Of a DNA stretch of 64,000 nt, positions 55,860 to 64,000 are shown piece by piece; position 1 is the first letter of the stretch; each line of letters begins with the position of its first letter. Where the stretch lies: the NCBI GenBank assembly GCA_016841425.1, contig JAENZE010000013.1, positions 1 through 64,000 of the forward strand. Reading direction: 5' to 3'. Source of the stretch: Syntrophomonas sp. Its GTDB lineage: Bacteria; Bacillota; Syntrophomonadia; Syntrophomonadales; Syntrophomonadaceae. A program made the translations under genes and the position numbers. The notes below the pieces were generated by a model. It was given only the letters and a program-made list of their open reading frames with translations. It did not search any database and was not told where the DNA came from.

Positions 55860-56032
55860 AACAATAACCCTCCTCAAACATATGTTCGCTTTTTACAATA
55901 TTATCCTAAAGCAGATTTCCTGTCAATAAAAATACGAAAAAAGCCTTCCCGCCAAATCTCCAGCGTGTAAATTTAATAGGAACAAGCCCGAGGCCACTTC
56001 TCAGCTTATTCTTCACTCACTGTTTAGTTTTA

Positions 56033-56590
56033 TTATTCAGACAAATTAATAACCTCCAAGACTTTATAGGCGGGCCCTTGCTTTGATAGCTGACTCTCCA
56101 TCAGATAAAATTGGTTAACCTGAAATCTTATGTCCATTTTCTGCTGCAGGTTTTCTGCAATATTTAATAGCTTCTCTTTATTCTTCTCGGAGCGAAACCT
56201 ACCCATAGTCAAATGAAAACGTCGTCTGGGATCAGGTTTAAATCCCAATTCACTTAAGCCTGCATCTATCCTGTTACCAAGTTCCTCGGCCATATGGGTT
56301 TGACCGGATATTACCAGATATAATACCCGTGGACGGTTCCGGCCCGGGAAATAGCCGGGCCTGGTAATAGTCAGGTTAAAGGGAGCAGATTCCTGAGCAG
56401 CCTTTTCCAGTTTCTCTCTTATTTGCACGATTGCTTTTATATCTACTTCTCCCAGGAATTTAAGGGTTAGATGATAATTTTCATATTCCACCCATTTAAT
56501 ATCTGCATTTGCAGGTAGAAGTTCATCTTTAATAATTGATGCCAGCAGCTTCACACGTTCTGGCACCTGGATGGCAATAAATAACCGCAT
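56033..56590 (-). CDS. thpR: RNA 2',3'-cyclic phosphodiesterase (2H family)
   Basis: A 185-aa two-histidine phosphoesterase (LigT/ThpR). The two catalytic motifs are HLTLKFLGEV and HLTMGRFRS. The ATG at 56590 has GGAGGG 8 bases upstream. It starts one base after the cinA stop, so they are coupled. The family hydrolyses 2',3'-cyclic phosphate ends of RNA and may also ligate 2'-5' bonds; the cellular substrate is uncertain. Confidence 0.93.
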   Translation of the reverse strand: MRLFIAIQVPERVKLLASIIKDELLPANADIKWVEYENYHLTLKFLGEVDIKAIVQIREKLEKAAQESAPFNLTITRPGYFPGRNRPRVLYLVISGQTHMAEELGNRIDAGLSELGFKPDPRRRFHLTMGRFRSEKNKEKLLNIAENLQQKMDIRFQVNQFYLMESQLSKQGPAYKVLEVINLSE

Positions 56591-56591
56591 A

Positions 56592-57848
56592 TCATTTTCC
56601 CTCCTGGGCATGGAGTCTTCTGCGCACCATATCCAGAGCAGTTCTTGCCGCCAGAACTCTTATCATGTCCCGCTGGCCTCCAAACTTGATCTCCTTAACA
56701 GTATATGATCCATCGCATATAATCCCGATATATACCAACCCCACTGGTTTATCATCGTTTCCTCCTGATGGTCCGGCAATACCGGTAATGGACACAGCTA
56801 CATCGGTACCTGATATGTTAATCAACCCCCGTACCATTTCTTCTGCCGTTTCGAAGCTTACTGCGCCATATTTATTAAGGGTTTCCTCTTTTACTCCCAG
56901 TAAAAGCTGCTTGGCTTCGTCACTATAGGAAGTTATTCCTCCCCAGAAATAATCAGAGCTTCCAGGAAGGTCAGTGAGCATCTTGGCCAGCAATCCCCCC
57001 GTACATGACTCTGCCAGGGCAATCTTCTTGCCCTGCTGCTTAAGGCTGGATGCGGTTATCTCCAACATAGTATCGTCATCTACTCCGAAAATATTGTTTC
57101 CCAGCTTTTCTCTTACTCTGTTTGTAATTCCATCCAACTTCTTCAGGCATTCATTAATGTCATTACCGTATACCTGTATTCCTATGTGAATTTCACCACT
57201 TTTGGCAGTTAAGGCCATGTTATATCCCTGCGGTTTTTTGATAAGTTCACCCAGCATCTCCTCCACCTGGGATTCACCTGGGCCAAATACCTTTATGGTT
57301 CTGCTGGTGAAAGATCTGTCCCGCAAAGCATAATCATCTAATAGTCGAGGTTCTACTTCATGGAGATACATGGATTTCATTTCGTGAGGTGGACCAGGTA
57401 ATAATACAATTAAACTGGTATCATTCTTAAGATACATGCCAGGCGCTGTACCACGTTTATTTCTTAATATTATTGCACCGGGGGGGAACATAGCCTGCTT
57501 AATATTGCTTTCCGGCATGGGGCGGCCTCTTTTAATAAAATAATCCTTTACTCGTTCCAATTCCTCATCGACCAGCACTGCTTGACAGTTCATTACTTCA
57601 CAGGCCATGTCTTTAGTTAAATCATCATTTGTAGGTCCCAACCCACCGCTGCTGATAACCATGTCTGCGGCAGCCAGCCCATACTCAAAAGCACTCTTAA
57701 TATCACCCGCATCATCTCCCACTACTGCCTTCCCCTGCACTTTTATTCCCAGCTCGGTAAGCCTTCGGGATAAAAATATCGAATTAGTATCAACCGTGGT
57801 ACCCAGCAGTAATTCCGTGCCCGTCGATACAATAAAAGCTGTTTTCAA
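56592..57848 (-). CDS. cinA: Competence/damage-inducible protein CinA (NMN deamidase)
   Basis: A 418-aa two-domain protein. The N-terminal molybdopterin-binding-like domain has STGTELLLG, SSGGLGPTNDDLT and LLPGPPHEM; the C-terminal amidohydrolase domain has AESCTGGLLAKMLTDLPGSSDYFWGG and SITGIAGPSGG. It deamidates NMN and cleaves ADP-ribose in pyridine-nucleotide salvage. Located before thpR and recA. In many relatives pgsA directly precedes it; here the neighbour is the FtsH-like gene. Confidence 0.95.
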   Translation of the reverse strand: MKTAFIVSTGTELLLGTTVDTNSIFLSRRLTELGIKVQGKAVVGDDAGDIKSAFEYGLAAADMVISSGGLGPTNDDLTKDMACEVMNCQAVLVDEELERVKDYFIKRGRPMPESNIKQAMFPPGAIILRNKRGTAPGMYLKNDTSLIVLLPGPPHEMKSMYLHEVEPRLLDDYALRDRSFTSRTIKVFGPGESQVEEMLGELIKKPQGYNMALTAKSGEIHIGIQVYGNDINECLKKLDGITNRVREKLGNNIFGVDDDTMLEITASSLKQQGKKIALAESCTGGLLAKMLTDLPGSSDYFWGGITSYSDEAKQLLLGVKEETLNKYGAVSFETAEEMVRGLINISGTDVAVSITGIAGPSGGNDDKPVGLVYIGIICDGSYTVKEIKFGGQRDMIRVLAARTALDMVRRRLHAQEGK

Positions 57849-58179
57849 TTATAAATCGCTCCTATCCATCAGTTTTAATAATATTCTTTCTCATTCTATC
57901 ATAGATGTCAGTGAGGGGAAGGTTCCCCCTTATGGGGACAAGCAGATTGTCAACTTGGAAGTAAGATAGCTGTGAGCGTGCAGTTCTCAAAGTTGGTCAA
58001 CCATAAGTTTTGCACCTAAAAGGGCTCAACTATTATTTTAAAACAATGGCTGAGCCCCAAGCAAATTACATATCTCATATTTTTATATACTAACTGAAAC
58101 CAGAACCACGGCAAATTAGGTCCAGTTTATTATTTGATGATAAACCGCCTGTCACCGTAAAGGTGAACCTTTCTCCTTG
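57849..58179. other. Intergenic region between the FtsH-like gene and cinA
   Basis: 331 bases without a gene. It contains the terminator at 58014-58057 and a small GGGGAA/TTCCCC hairpin at 57915-57928. The promoter of cinA should lie here. Confidence 0.4.
58014..58057 (-). terminator. Terminator after the FtsH-like gene
   Basis: On the minus strand GGGCTCA (58057-58051) pairs with TGAGCCC (58028-58022), with further A-T pairs in the loop, followed by TTTTAGG. It lies about 120 bases after the stop. Confidence 0.7.
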
Positions 58180-59643
58180 TTACTGCAGCAGCTCCAGGAA
58201 GCGTTCACGGTTTAAGCTTTCTTCCACAACAATGGTTTCAGCAATGGAGAATAGACCTCTCTGGTTATTTATCAGCATCTCCCGGGTTCTATCTTCCAGG
58301 ATGGAAATTATTTCTTTACATTCTTTATACATAATCTCTTCCGGAGTATCTTTTCGATTTACTACCCCTATGGATGATAAGCCGGTCTCAACAATTTTCA
58401 TAGCCAGCTCCCAGGACTGTTCAAAATCACTGGCTGCACCGGTGCTGCGATTACCATATTTAATCTCCTCCGCAGCGGCACCTGCTAGAGCTACCATAAT
58501 ATCACCTTCCAATTCCTCCCTAGTATAGAGGTATTGATCGTCCTGGGCAGTCTTACGCATAAATCCCAGAGCCCTTCCCCGTGGAATAATGGTAAGTGAT
58601 GACACGGACCCTGGCTTAAGCAATTCACTTATTAAAGCATGCCCGCTCTCATGAACACTTACCCGCTCTACTTCTGTATGGGAAGGCTTCTTATCTAATT
58701 TTTCTCCCAGTATTACTTTATCTATCGCTTCATTAAAATGTCTCTCTGTAATACTATTGGTATTTTCTCTCAGGGCTAGAATTGCAGCTTCATTAGTCAA
58801 ACTCTCCAGATGAGCACCAGAAAAGCCAAAGGTGGCAGCTGCGATGTCATCGAGTATATTTTCATTTTCAATAGGCTTATTTTGGGCATGTATATCCAGT
58901 ATTTTTCGCCTTCCAACTTTATCAGGAAGAGTAACCTGAACATGGCGGTCAAACCTGCCTGGCCTTAGTAAAGCCGAATCCAGCATATCAGCCCGATTTG
59001 TGGCTCCAATTATCAATATTCTGGGATCAGTTCTAAAGCTTATCCCATCCATTTCTACCAGCAACTGGTTTAAAGTCTGATCATATTCCATATGGCTGTT
59101 GTGGCTGCCGCGTTTTCCCCCTAATATTTCAAGTTCATCTATAAATATAATGGCACTTTGACTGTTCTGCTTGGCGGCTTTTTTACGTGCGTCATTGAAC
59201 AACTGTCTAACCCTTTTGGCACCCATTCCGGCATAAACTTCAATGAACTCACTGCCAGAGGTGGCTATGAATGCTGACCTGGTATAACTGGCAGCAGCCT
59301 TGGCCATTAGCGTTTTGCCGGTACCAGGAGGCCCGACCAAAAGCACCCCTTTTAAAGGCCTTATACCCATTTTTATTATTTCCTCGGGCTTGATAATAAA
59401 CTCCAGAGCTTCTTCCAGTTCCTTAATAGCATTATCCTGTCCGCCAATATGTTCAAAAGTAATATCGGTACCCAGCCTGATATCTGTCCCTATATTTTCG
59501 AACTTCACCGTCCCCTGGGCTATATAAAAGAAATAGAAGCCTCCTATAAGAAGCGTTATAAGTATCAAAGGGGTAACATTAACACCTATAACTACCAAAA
59601 ATATTATTAATCCTATTAATATACCAGATACCAGTTCTTTCAT
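58180..59643 (-). CDS. FtsH-like AAA+ membrane zinc protease (minimal form)
   Basis: A 487-aa ATP-dependent protease shorter than FtsH (600-650). Two N-terminal helices (about 5-22 and 24-42) are separated by only one or two residues, so the usual periplasmic domain is lacking. The AAA module has Walker A GPPGTGKT (104-111), pore loop EVYAGMGA (135-142), Walker B IIFIDELE (165-172) and the second region of homology GATNRADMLDSALLRPGRFDR (213-233). The zinc site HESGH (331-335) and a downstream Asp in AASDFEQSW are present. The C-terminal extension is short. An 18-base gap separates it from the unknown membrane-anchored gene upstream, probably its partner. Confidence 0.88.
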   Translation of the reverse strand: MKELVSGILIGLIIFLVVIGVNVTPLILITLLIGGFYFFYIAQGTVKFENIGTDIRLGTDITFEHIGGQDNAIKELEEALEFIIKPEEIIKMGIRPLKGVLLVGPPGTGKTLMAKAAASYTRSAFIATSGSEFIEVYAGMGAKRVRQLFNDARKKAAKQNSQSAIIFIDELEILGGKRGSHNSHMEYDQTLNQLLVEMDGISFRTDPRILIIGATNRADMLDSALLRPGRFDRHVQVTLPDKVGRRKILDIHAQNKPIENENILDDIAAATFGFSGAHLESLTNEAAILALRENTNSITERHFNEAIDKVILGEKLDKKPSHTEVERVSVHESGHALISELLKPGSVSSLTIIPRGRALGFMRKTAQDDQYLYTREELEGDIMVALAGAAAEEIKYGNRSTGAASDFEQSWELAMKIVETGLSSIGVVNRKDTPEEIMYKECKEIISILEDRTREMLINNQRGLFSIAETIVVEESLNRERFLELLQ

Positions 59644-59661
59644 CGACTACCCCACCTCAAT

Positions 59662-60192
59662 TTATACTGCTTCATGCTCACTGTTACGGTCAATAATATA
59701 ATACTGATAATCATCGCCAGTACTGAATTGCAGGTATACACGGTTATCATCTATGAAGATTTTATACTCGAGCTGCTCCTGATCAGCAATTCTGCCTATC
59801 TCGTCCTTCATCCAAACATACTGACTGTTGGCCAGTGCTTCATATATGATAGGCTGTATATCATAATAAACCCGATCCAGTATGGTATTTTTCTGCTTAT
59901 TTATTATGATTTGATACTGCCTTTCACCAAGTTTTTCTCTAGCCATTTCATCCAGCTGCTTGTATTTCTCCTGTACATTTTCAACCTTGCCCAGAGTAAT
60001 ATTAATGTTATAAATCTCGTCCTGTTTTTCCATCCAGCTGTCTTCAACGCTGGAAAGGCTATTAATCTGGGTCAGCAGAGGTTTTTCTATGTTATAACGG
60101 GAATTTAAATAATATCCTCCTAACCCTATGCCAAATGTAATCACAAAGGCAGTTATAAATACCACTATTTTAAATTCATTCTTTTTCGACAA
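59662..60192 (-). CDS. Membrane-anchored hypothetical protein, partner of the FtsH-like protease
   Basis: A 176-aa protein with one N-terminal helix (IVVFITAFVITFGIGLGGYYL) and an extracytoplasmic part. The first half is probably a coiled coil (DSWMEKQDEIYNI...NVQEKYKQLDEMAREKL) and the C-terminal 70 residues form a small beta-rich domain (YKIFIDDNRVYLQF, YQYYIIDRN). No family is recognised. TTG start behind AAGGGGGG. It is directly upstream of the FtsH-like gene with which it should be cotranscribed; it may supply the external domain which that protease lacks (inference). Confidence 0.72.
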   Translation of the reverse strand: MSKKNEFKIVVFITAFVITFGIGLGGYYLNSRYNIEKPLLTQINSLSSVEDSWMEKQDEIYNINITLGKVENVQEKYKQLDEMAREKLGERQYQIIINKQKNTILDRVYYDIQPIIYEALANSQYVWMKDEIGRIADQEQLEYKIFIDDNRVYLQFSTGDDYQYYIIDRNSEHEAV

Positions 60193-60343
60193 TTTTATAA
60201 CCCCCCTTACTCCGCAATTATATCATAGAGTCCATCTTTTTTAGATGTTCAATATCTGGAAGTATAGCGGCTTTATGGGAATTGCTGCGAAACTTTTAGC
60301 AGCACCTACGATATTGACAACAACACGTATAGGTTATAAAATT

Positions 60344-60362
60344 ATATATCATTATGATATAT
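60344..60362. promoter_or_regulatory. Candidate PadR operator
   Basis: A perfect inverted repeat ATATATCA-TTA-TGATATAT abuts the GGAGG ribosome site (60363-60367) of the padR gene. Regulators of this type often repress their own gene through ATGT/ACAT-like or AT-rich palindromes, so this may be its operator. AT-rich sequence makes chance palindromes more likely. Confidence 0.4.
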
Positions 60363-60377
60363 GGAGGAAAATTTCTT

Positions 60378-60905
60378 TTGGCTTCTATTAGTACCATTGA
60401 AAGTATTATATTGGGATGCCTGACTACCCGCCCCATGAGTGGTTATGAAATAAAACAATTAATAAGTCTCAGCACTTCCTTGTTTTATAATGCAAGCTAC
60501 GGGAGTATTTATCCTATTTTAAGAAAGCATGAAGAAGCTGATCTGGTATGTGTGGAAGAGCTAATTGAAAATGGCCGGTTCAAAAAGATATATCATCTGA
60601 CTGAAAAAGGTTATTCCACCTTCCTGGCATGGTTGGAAGAACCTCCTCAACCTATTACAATGAAAAATGACATGCTGGTCCGGCTTTTTTTTTACAATAA
60701 CCTGACCTGCGAAAAACAATGCGAGATTATTAGAATGTATCTTGATCATTTAAGAGATTTCCGCCAGCGTTTGGAGGGCATTGCAGCAGCAGCTTACTCC
60801 GACCCATATAAGGAGTACACCTTGTGCTGGGGGAAAGATTTTTATGTTTTTCTCATAGAATGGTACGAGAATTTATTGAATGACTTGGAGAAACCATCTA
60901 TGTAG
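60378..60905 (+). CDS. PadR family transcriptional regulator
   Basis: A 175-aa winged-helix repressor. The N-terminal DNA-binding domain shows STIESIILGCLTTRPMSGYEIK, the recognition helix region NASYGSIYPILRKHEEADLV and the wing KKIYHLTEKG; the C-terminal part (85-175) is the helical dimerisation region of the Vir_act_alpha_C type. The TTG at 60378 has GGAGG upstream. It is 54 bases before the flavin enzyme gene and likely regulates it. Confidence 0.9.
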   Translation: MASISTIESIILGCLTTRPMSGYEIKQLISLSTSLFYNASYGSIYPILRKHEEADLVCVEELIENGRFKKIYHLTEKGYSTFLAWLEEPPQPITMKNDMLVRLFFYNNLTCEKQCEIIRMYLDHLRDFRQRLEGIAAAAYSDPYKEYTLCWGKDFYVFLIEWYENLLNDLEKPSM

Positions 60906-60959
60906 CCAAATTATGATATCTATTAAATTTTAAATATTATCTTTAGGGGGGATATCGGA

Positions 60960-61931
60960 TTGAATACAAGAATAACTAACCTGCTGGGCATTAAATACCC
61001 GATTATTTGCGGCGGTATGTTATGGCTGGCGGTTCCAGAGTTGGCAGCTGCAATATCCAATGCCGGTGGACTGGGCAATATTACTGCTGGCAACTATAAC
61101 AGCGGTGAGGAACTACGACAAGCAATTCAGCAGACTCGACTGCTGACGGATAAACCTTTCGGGGTTAACATCACCCTGCTGCCCTCTTTTCGTATAACTT
61201 CAGAGACTTACGATGACTACTTCCGGGTATGCTGTGAAGAAAAGGTAGCCGCCATCGAAGTATCTGGGTCTCCAGCTCAAAAATACCTTGATCAGGTACA
61301 TACAGCAGGAGTTAAGATATTCCATAAAGTGGGGGCGGTCAGACACGCAATCAATGTAGAAAGATTAGGATATGACGGTATTTTCGCTGCAGGCATTGAG
61401 GAAGGCGGTCACCCTCTGAATGACGACGTAACTACTATGGTTCTAATCCCCCGTATAGTTGATTCCGTTCAAATCCCTGTTGTTGCCACCGGCGGAATAG
61501 CCGATGGACGGGGATTAGCTGCCGCCCTGGCATTAGGTGCTGATGGGGTAATGATGGCCACTCGATTTATTAACACTCACGAGTGTCTGGCCCACGATAA
61601 TATTAAGCAGGAATTTACTCGCCGGCAGGAAACAGATACAACTCTTATCTGCAAAAGTATAAATCTACAGGGGCGAGCATTAAAAAATAAACTTACTAAA
61701 ACCATATTAGAAAGTGAAGCTCAGGGCGCAGGTATAGACCAGCTCTTCCCCCTGCTAAGCGGGCAGAGATCCAAATTTGCCTGGCAGAATGGGGATGTGG
61801 ATGAGGCAGCTTTAATGATCGGGCAGTCCATTGGCTTGATCAACGATGTACTCACCTGCCAGCAACTGCTGGACAATATGGTACATGATGCCAGGAGTAT
61901 TCTCCAGGAAAAATCAGCCCTTTTTGATTAA
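60960..61931 (+). CDS. NAD(P)H/flavin-dependent oxidoreductase (nitronate monooxygenase / FabK enoyl-ACP reductase family)
   Basis: A 323-aa FMN-binding TIM barrel. Family marks are the start TRITNLLGIKYPIICGGM, GGLGNITAGN, PFGVNITLLPS, the EEGGHPLND segment, and the phosphate site VVATGGIADGRGLAAALALGADGVMMATRF. Sequence cannot decide between nitronate monooxygenase and FabK; the HPL context and absence of a fab cluster leave both open. TTG start behind AGGGGGG. It follows padR on the plus strand, and the pair interrupts the minus-strand rimO-cinA region. Confidence 0.85.
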   Translation: MNTRITNLLGIKYPIICGGMLWLAVPELAAAISNAGGLGNITAGNYNSGEELRQAIQQTRLLTDKPFGVNITLLPSFRITSETYDDYFRVCCEEKVAAIEVSGSPAQKYLDQVHTAGVKIFHKVGAVRHAINVERLGYDGIFAAGIEEGGHPLNDDVTTMVLIPRIVDSVQIPVVATGGIADGRGLAAALALGADGVMMATRFINTHECLAHDNIKQEFTRRQETDTTLICKSINLQGRALKNKLTKTILESEAQGAGIDQLFPLLSGQRSKFAWQNGDVDEAALMIGQSIGLINDVLTCQQLLDNMVHDARSILQEKSALFD

Positions 61932-61952
61932 TAACAACACCCAGGAATGGAG

Positions 61953-62029
61953 GTGACAAGGGGACGGTCCTTTTGTCACCCGTTCTGAACTCAATAAATG
62001 ATGTGACAAAAGGACCGTCCCCTTGTCAC
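61953..62029. repeat. REPIN: two perfect inverted 27-bp REP units
   Basis: The units 61953-61979 and 62003-62029 are exact reverse complements, separated by 23 bases. Each is itself partly palindromic, with GTGACAA at one end and TTGTCAC at the other around a GGGACGGTCC core. It fills the gap between the convergent flavin-enzyme gene and rimO, ending one base from the rimO stop, so it may also end both transcripts. Such doublets are mobilised in trans by RAYT transposases. Confidence 0.8.
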
Positions 62030-62030
62030 A

Positions 62031-63353
62031 TCATTCTTCTACTTCGCCGATCAGATCATAGTTCCTTACTGCCTTTAAATGAACGCGGGCAAAGTCACCT
62101 TTCTTAAGTTTGACCGGCGTTTTTACTATAGTTAACCCATCTACGTCAGGAGCCTGGTAATAACCCCGCCCAAGATACAAATTGTTTTCCATCTGCGAGG
62201 ATATGAGGATGTTCTCCTGTCTTCCAATTCGCATAATATTCTTATCCCGGCTTATCTTCTTCTGGAGGCACATTATTTGTTCCTGTCTCTCCAGCGCAAT
62301 TTCTCGCGGAACCTGGTTTACCATAAGTGCAGCCCGGGTGCCTTCTTCCGGGGTAAATACGAAAGCACCCAGCCAGTCAAATTGGTTTTCGGCCAAGAAA
62401 TCATATAAAATTTTGTAATCCTGTTCTTCCTCCCCTGGGAAGCCCATCATTACTGTTGTTCTCAAAACCAAGTCATCAATTTCCTGCCTGAGATTGGCCA
62501 GCAGGCTATGCAGATAGTCTAGATCATGTCGTCGGTTCATCATGGCCAGTATTCTGCTGGAGGCATGCTGGATCGGGATATCAAGATACGGAATAACCTT
62601 GCTGTTTACAGCCAGGCTTTCTATTATTTCACGATTAAGATGAGCGGGGTGCAGATACATTACTCTTATCCATTCCAGGCCGTCTATCCGCTCCAACTTG
62701 TTTAGAAGTTCAGGCAGGCAGGGCTTATCATAAATATCCCTGCCATAAGCAGCAGTGTCCTGAGCAATGAGCACCACTTCTTTTATTCCTTGTTTTGCCA
62801 GCAGTTTGCCTTCATCCTCAATATCTTCTATAGGTTTGGATCTAAATCGGCCTCTTATGGATGGGATGGCACAATAGGCACATATGTTATCGCATCCCTC
62901 CGCGATTTTCATATAAGCCATACCAGGAGGAGTAGTAAGCATGCGCCGACCCTTCTCCATGAATATGAGGGGGGGATCACTGATTTTCATAGGTCTTTCC
63001 CCCTCCTCGACAGCAGCAAGTACTGCAGCTATATCCTTAAAACTAGAAATGCCCAAAACTCCGTCCAGTTCCGGCATCTCATCAGCCAGCTCCTGCCCAT
63101 ATCTCTGGGTCAGGCAGCCGGTGGCTATAATATATTTAACGATTCCTCTGTCTTTCAATTTGCCCATTTCAATTATGGTTTCAATAGATTCTTCTTTAGC
63201 ATCGGTGATAAAACCACAGGTGTTAATAACTACCGCGTCTGCCCGTTCTGGAGAATTGACTATCCGATGACCGCTCTTTCTTAAAATATCCATCATTATT
63301 TCGGTATCCACCAGATTTTTGGGACAGCCAAGACTAATAAACCCTATATTCAC
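62031..63353 (-). CDS. rimO: Ribosomal protein S12 methylthiotransferase RimO
   Basis: A 440-aa radical SAM methylthiotransferase for an Asp of ribosomal protein S12. The N-terminal UPF0004 domain (GCPKNLVDTE, INTCGFITDAKEES, CLTQRY) holds one cluster, the radical SAM site is CDNICAYCAIP, and a TRAM domain closes the protein. The LGCPKNLVDTE start is specific for RimO against MiaB. GTG start with AGGAG upstream. It follows the rodZ-like gene by 12 bases. Confidence 0.96.
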   Translation of the reverse strand: MNIGFISLGCPKNLVDTEIMMDILRKSGHRIVNSPERADAVVINTCGFITDAKEESIETIIEMGKLKDRGIVKYIIATGCLTQRYGQELADEMPELDGVLGISSFKDIAAVLAAVEEGERPMKISDPPLIFMEKGRRMLTTPPGMAYMKIAEGCDNICAYCAIPSIRGRFRSKPIEDIEDEGKLLAKQGIKEVVLIAQDTAAYGRDIYDKPCLPELLNKLERIDGLEWIRVMYLHPAHLNREIIESLAVNSKVIPYLDIPIQHASSRILAMMNRRHDLDYLHSLLANLRQEIDDLVLRTTVMMGFPGEEEQDYKILYDFLAENQFDWLGAFVFTPEEGTRAALMVNQVPREIALERQEQIMCLQKKISRDKNIMRIGRQENILISSQMENNLYLGRGYYQAPDVDGLTIVKTPVKLKKGDFARVHLKAVRNYDLIGEVEE

Positions 63354-63365
63354 TGTTTGAGACTC

Positions 63366-64000
63366 CTATCCTGTCTTGTCACTTACTGCAAATTCTTTAT
63401 CTTTAACTTCTCCTGTTCTGCCCAATGGTTCTATTGGCTCTCCGTTATAGATTATATCAACACCGCCTGCATTACCAACCTTTATATATACCGATATTTT
63501 TCCTTCTAAAGTTTTTTCCTGACCGGCTGGCAGCACCGCTTCAAAAACCTTTTCTCCATCTACTATTGCCTGCAGCCAGCAATCACTCCTGGCCTTAACT
63601 GAAACCACTGCTGATTCAGGCTTATTTTCTACCGCTCCTGCATTTTCTTCAACTTCTGTTGGGCTATTATTTTCAGGTTCCTGGATTACGATCCCCGATT
63701 CCGGGTCAGCTGTCTTATTATCTTCTACTGCCTTGGAAAAGAATCCCACCATATAATTACCTACCCACAATACTATGAGCAAGAACAGAAGGCCTGCCAG
63801 TATATTTTTTACAGGTATATTTAAACTTTTTTTCGTAACCTGTACTATTTCTTCTTCTTGATGCTGATCTCCATAGGCTGATTGTTTAAACTCTTCCACC
63901 AGTTGGTTTTCATCCAGTCCTAAAAATCTAGCATATCTTTTCACAAAGCCTACTGCATACACTTTTGGAGGCAGAATACCGAAATTTTCATTCTCAATCG
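63366..64000 (-). CDS. RodZ-like protein, HTH and DUF4115 domains (partial, 5' end beyond window)
   Basis: The frame is open to the window edge, so only the last 211 residues are seen. The visible N-terminal part ends the Xre-type HTH domain (ENFGILPPKVYAVGFVKRYA, then RFLGLDENQLVEEFK), a pattern of RodZ/YmfM proteins. One membrane helix (NILAGLLFLLIVLWVGNYMV) is followed by a Glu/Asn/Pro-rich linker and a C-terminal DUF4115 domain (VKARSDCWLQAIVDGEKVFE to the end). It acts with MreB in cell-shape control. It is followed by rimO, as commonly found in Bacillota. Confidence 0.9.
   Translation of the reverse strand, partial: IENENFGILPPKVYAVGFVKRYARFLGLDENQLVEEFKQSAYGDQHQEEEIVQVTKKSLNIPVKNILAGLLFLLIVLWVGNYMVGFFSKAVEDNKTADPESGIVIQEPENNSPTEVEENAGAVENKPESAVVSVKARSDCWLQAIVDGEKVFEAVLPAGQEKTLEGKISVYIKVGNAGGVDIIYNGEPIEPLGRTGEVKDKEFAVSDKTG

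Noticed and set aside
60960-61931. Firm naming as FabK or as nitronate monooxygenase
   Set aside because: The shared motifs do not separate the two, and no fatty-acid or nitroalkane genes are adjacent.

Overview
The window reads as one chromosome segment of a low-to-mid GC, anaerobic, spore-former-type Bacillota, most like the Syntrophomonadaceae or neighbouring clostridial lineages. The evidence is the gene order. A block yicC-remA-gmk-rpoZ-coaBC-(metK)-priA-def-fmt-...-rsmB-rlmN-prpC-prkC-rsgA-rpe and a block rodZ-rimO-...-cinA-thpR-recA-rny-ymdB-spoVS are both typical of this phylum. Other pointers are spoVS, remA, RNase Y, a PASTA kinase, an agr-type peptide cassette and an oxygen-sensitive double-cubane/2-hydroxyacyl-CoA dehydratase-type pair. 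TTG and GTG starts behind strong AGGAGG sites are frequent. The genus is an inference; no rRNA is present.

Layout. 0-3 kb: an ATP-dependent activase and, divergent from it, a double-cubane-type reductase. 3-8.4 kb: exonuclease III, Mrp/NBP35, YaiI and PPC-domain proteins, then an ECF sigma/anti-sigma/SIMPL operon. 8.5-13.4 kb: a stand-alone EF-G, an isochorismatase-fold hydrolase, an unrecognised membrane protein and a trimmed dUTPase-like protein. 13.4-16.5 kb: an agr-like cassette (5-TM membrane protein, AgrB, a 43-aa AgrD, then a multi-TM GGDEF/HD-GYP protein) with no histidine kinase or LytTR regulator. 16.7-22.5 kb: a GIY-YIG protein, a secreted subtilase, tRNA-Leu(CAG), a YtqA-type radical SAM protein and a DUF1646 transporter behind a structured leader RNA. 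22.8-26.6 kb: the riboflavin operon ribD-ribE-ribBA-ribH under an FMN riboswitch.

26.6-43.4 kb is a long minus-strand housekeeping block: nucleotide and coenzyme synthesis, translation initiation and ribosome modification, replication restart, and PASTA kinase/phosphatase signalling. It is interrupted between metK and priA by a 206-bp MITE with a 7-bp target duplication. 43.6-52.6 kb holds a Ca2+-type P-ATPase, a field of decayed repeats, a degenerate uracil-DNA-glycosylase-like protein, a LysM-NlpC/P60 cell-wall hydrolase, a PHP phosphoesterase, an M19 dipeptidase, spoVS and ymdB. 52.8-64 kb: rny, recA, thpR, cinA, a minimal FtsH-like protease with an unrecognised partner, a PadR regulator with a flavin-dependent NMO/FabK-family enzyme, rimO, and a rodZ-like gene cut by the window edge.

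The most notable system is the agr-like cassette wired to an HD-GYP protein instead of a two-component system. Other points of interest are the double-cubane pair, the probable Na+-type riboswitch before DUF1646, the MITE, three REP-like palindrome families at gene ends, and two genes (ribE, rny) whose best-placed start codons are AUU and AUA. No CRISPR array, prophage, intact transposase or rRNA operon was seen.
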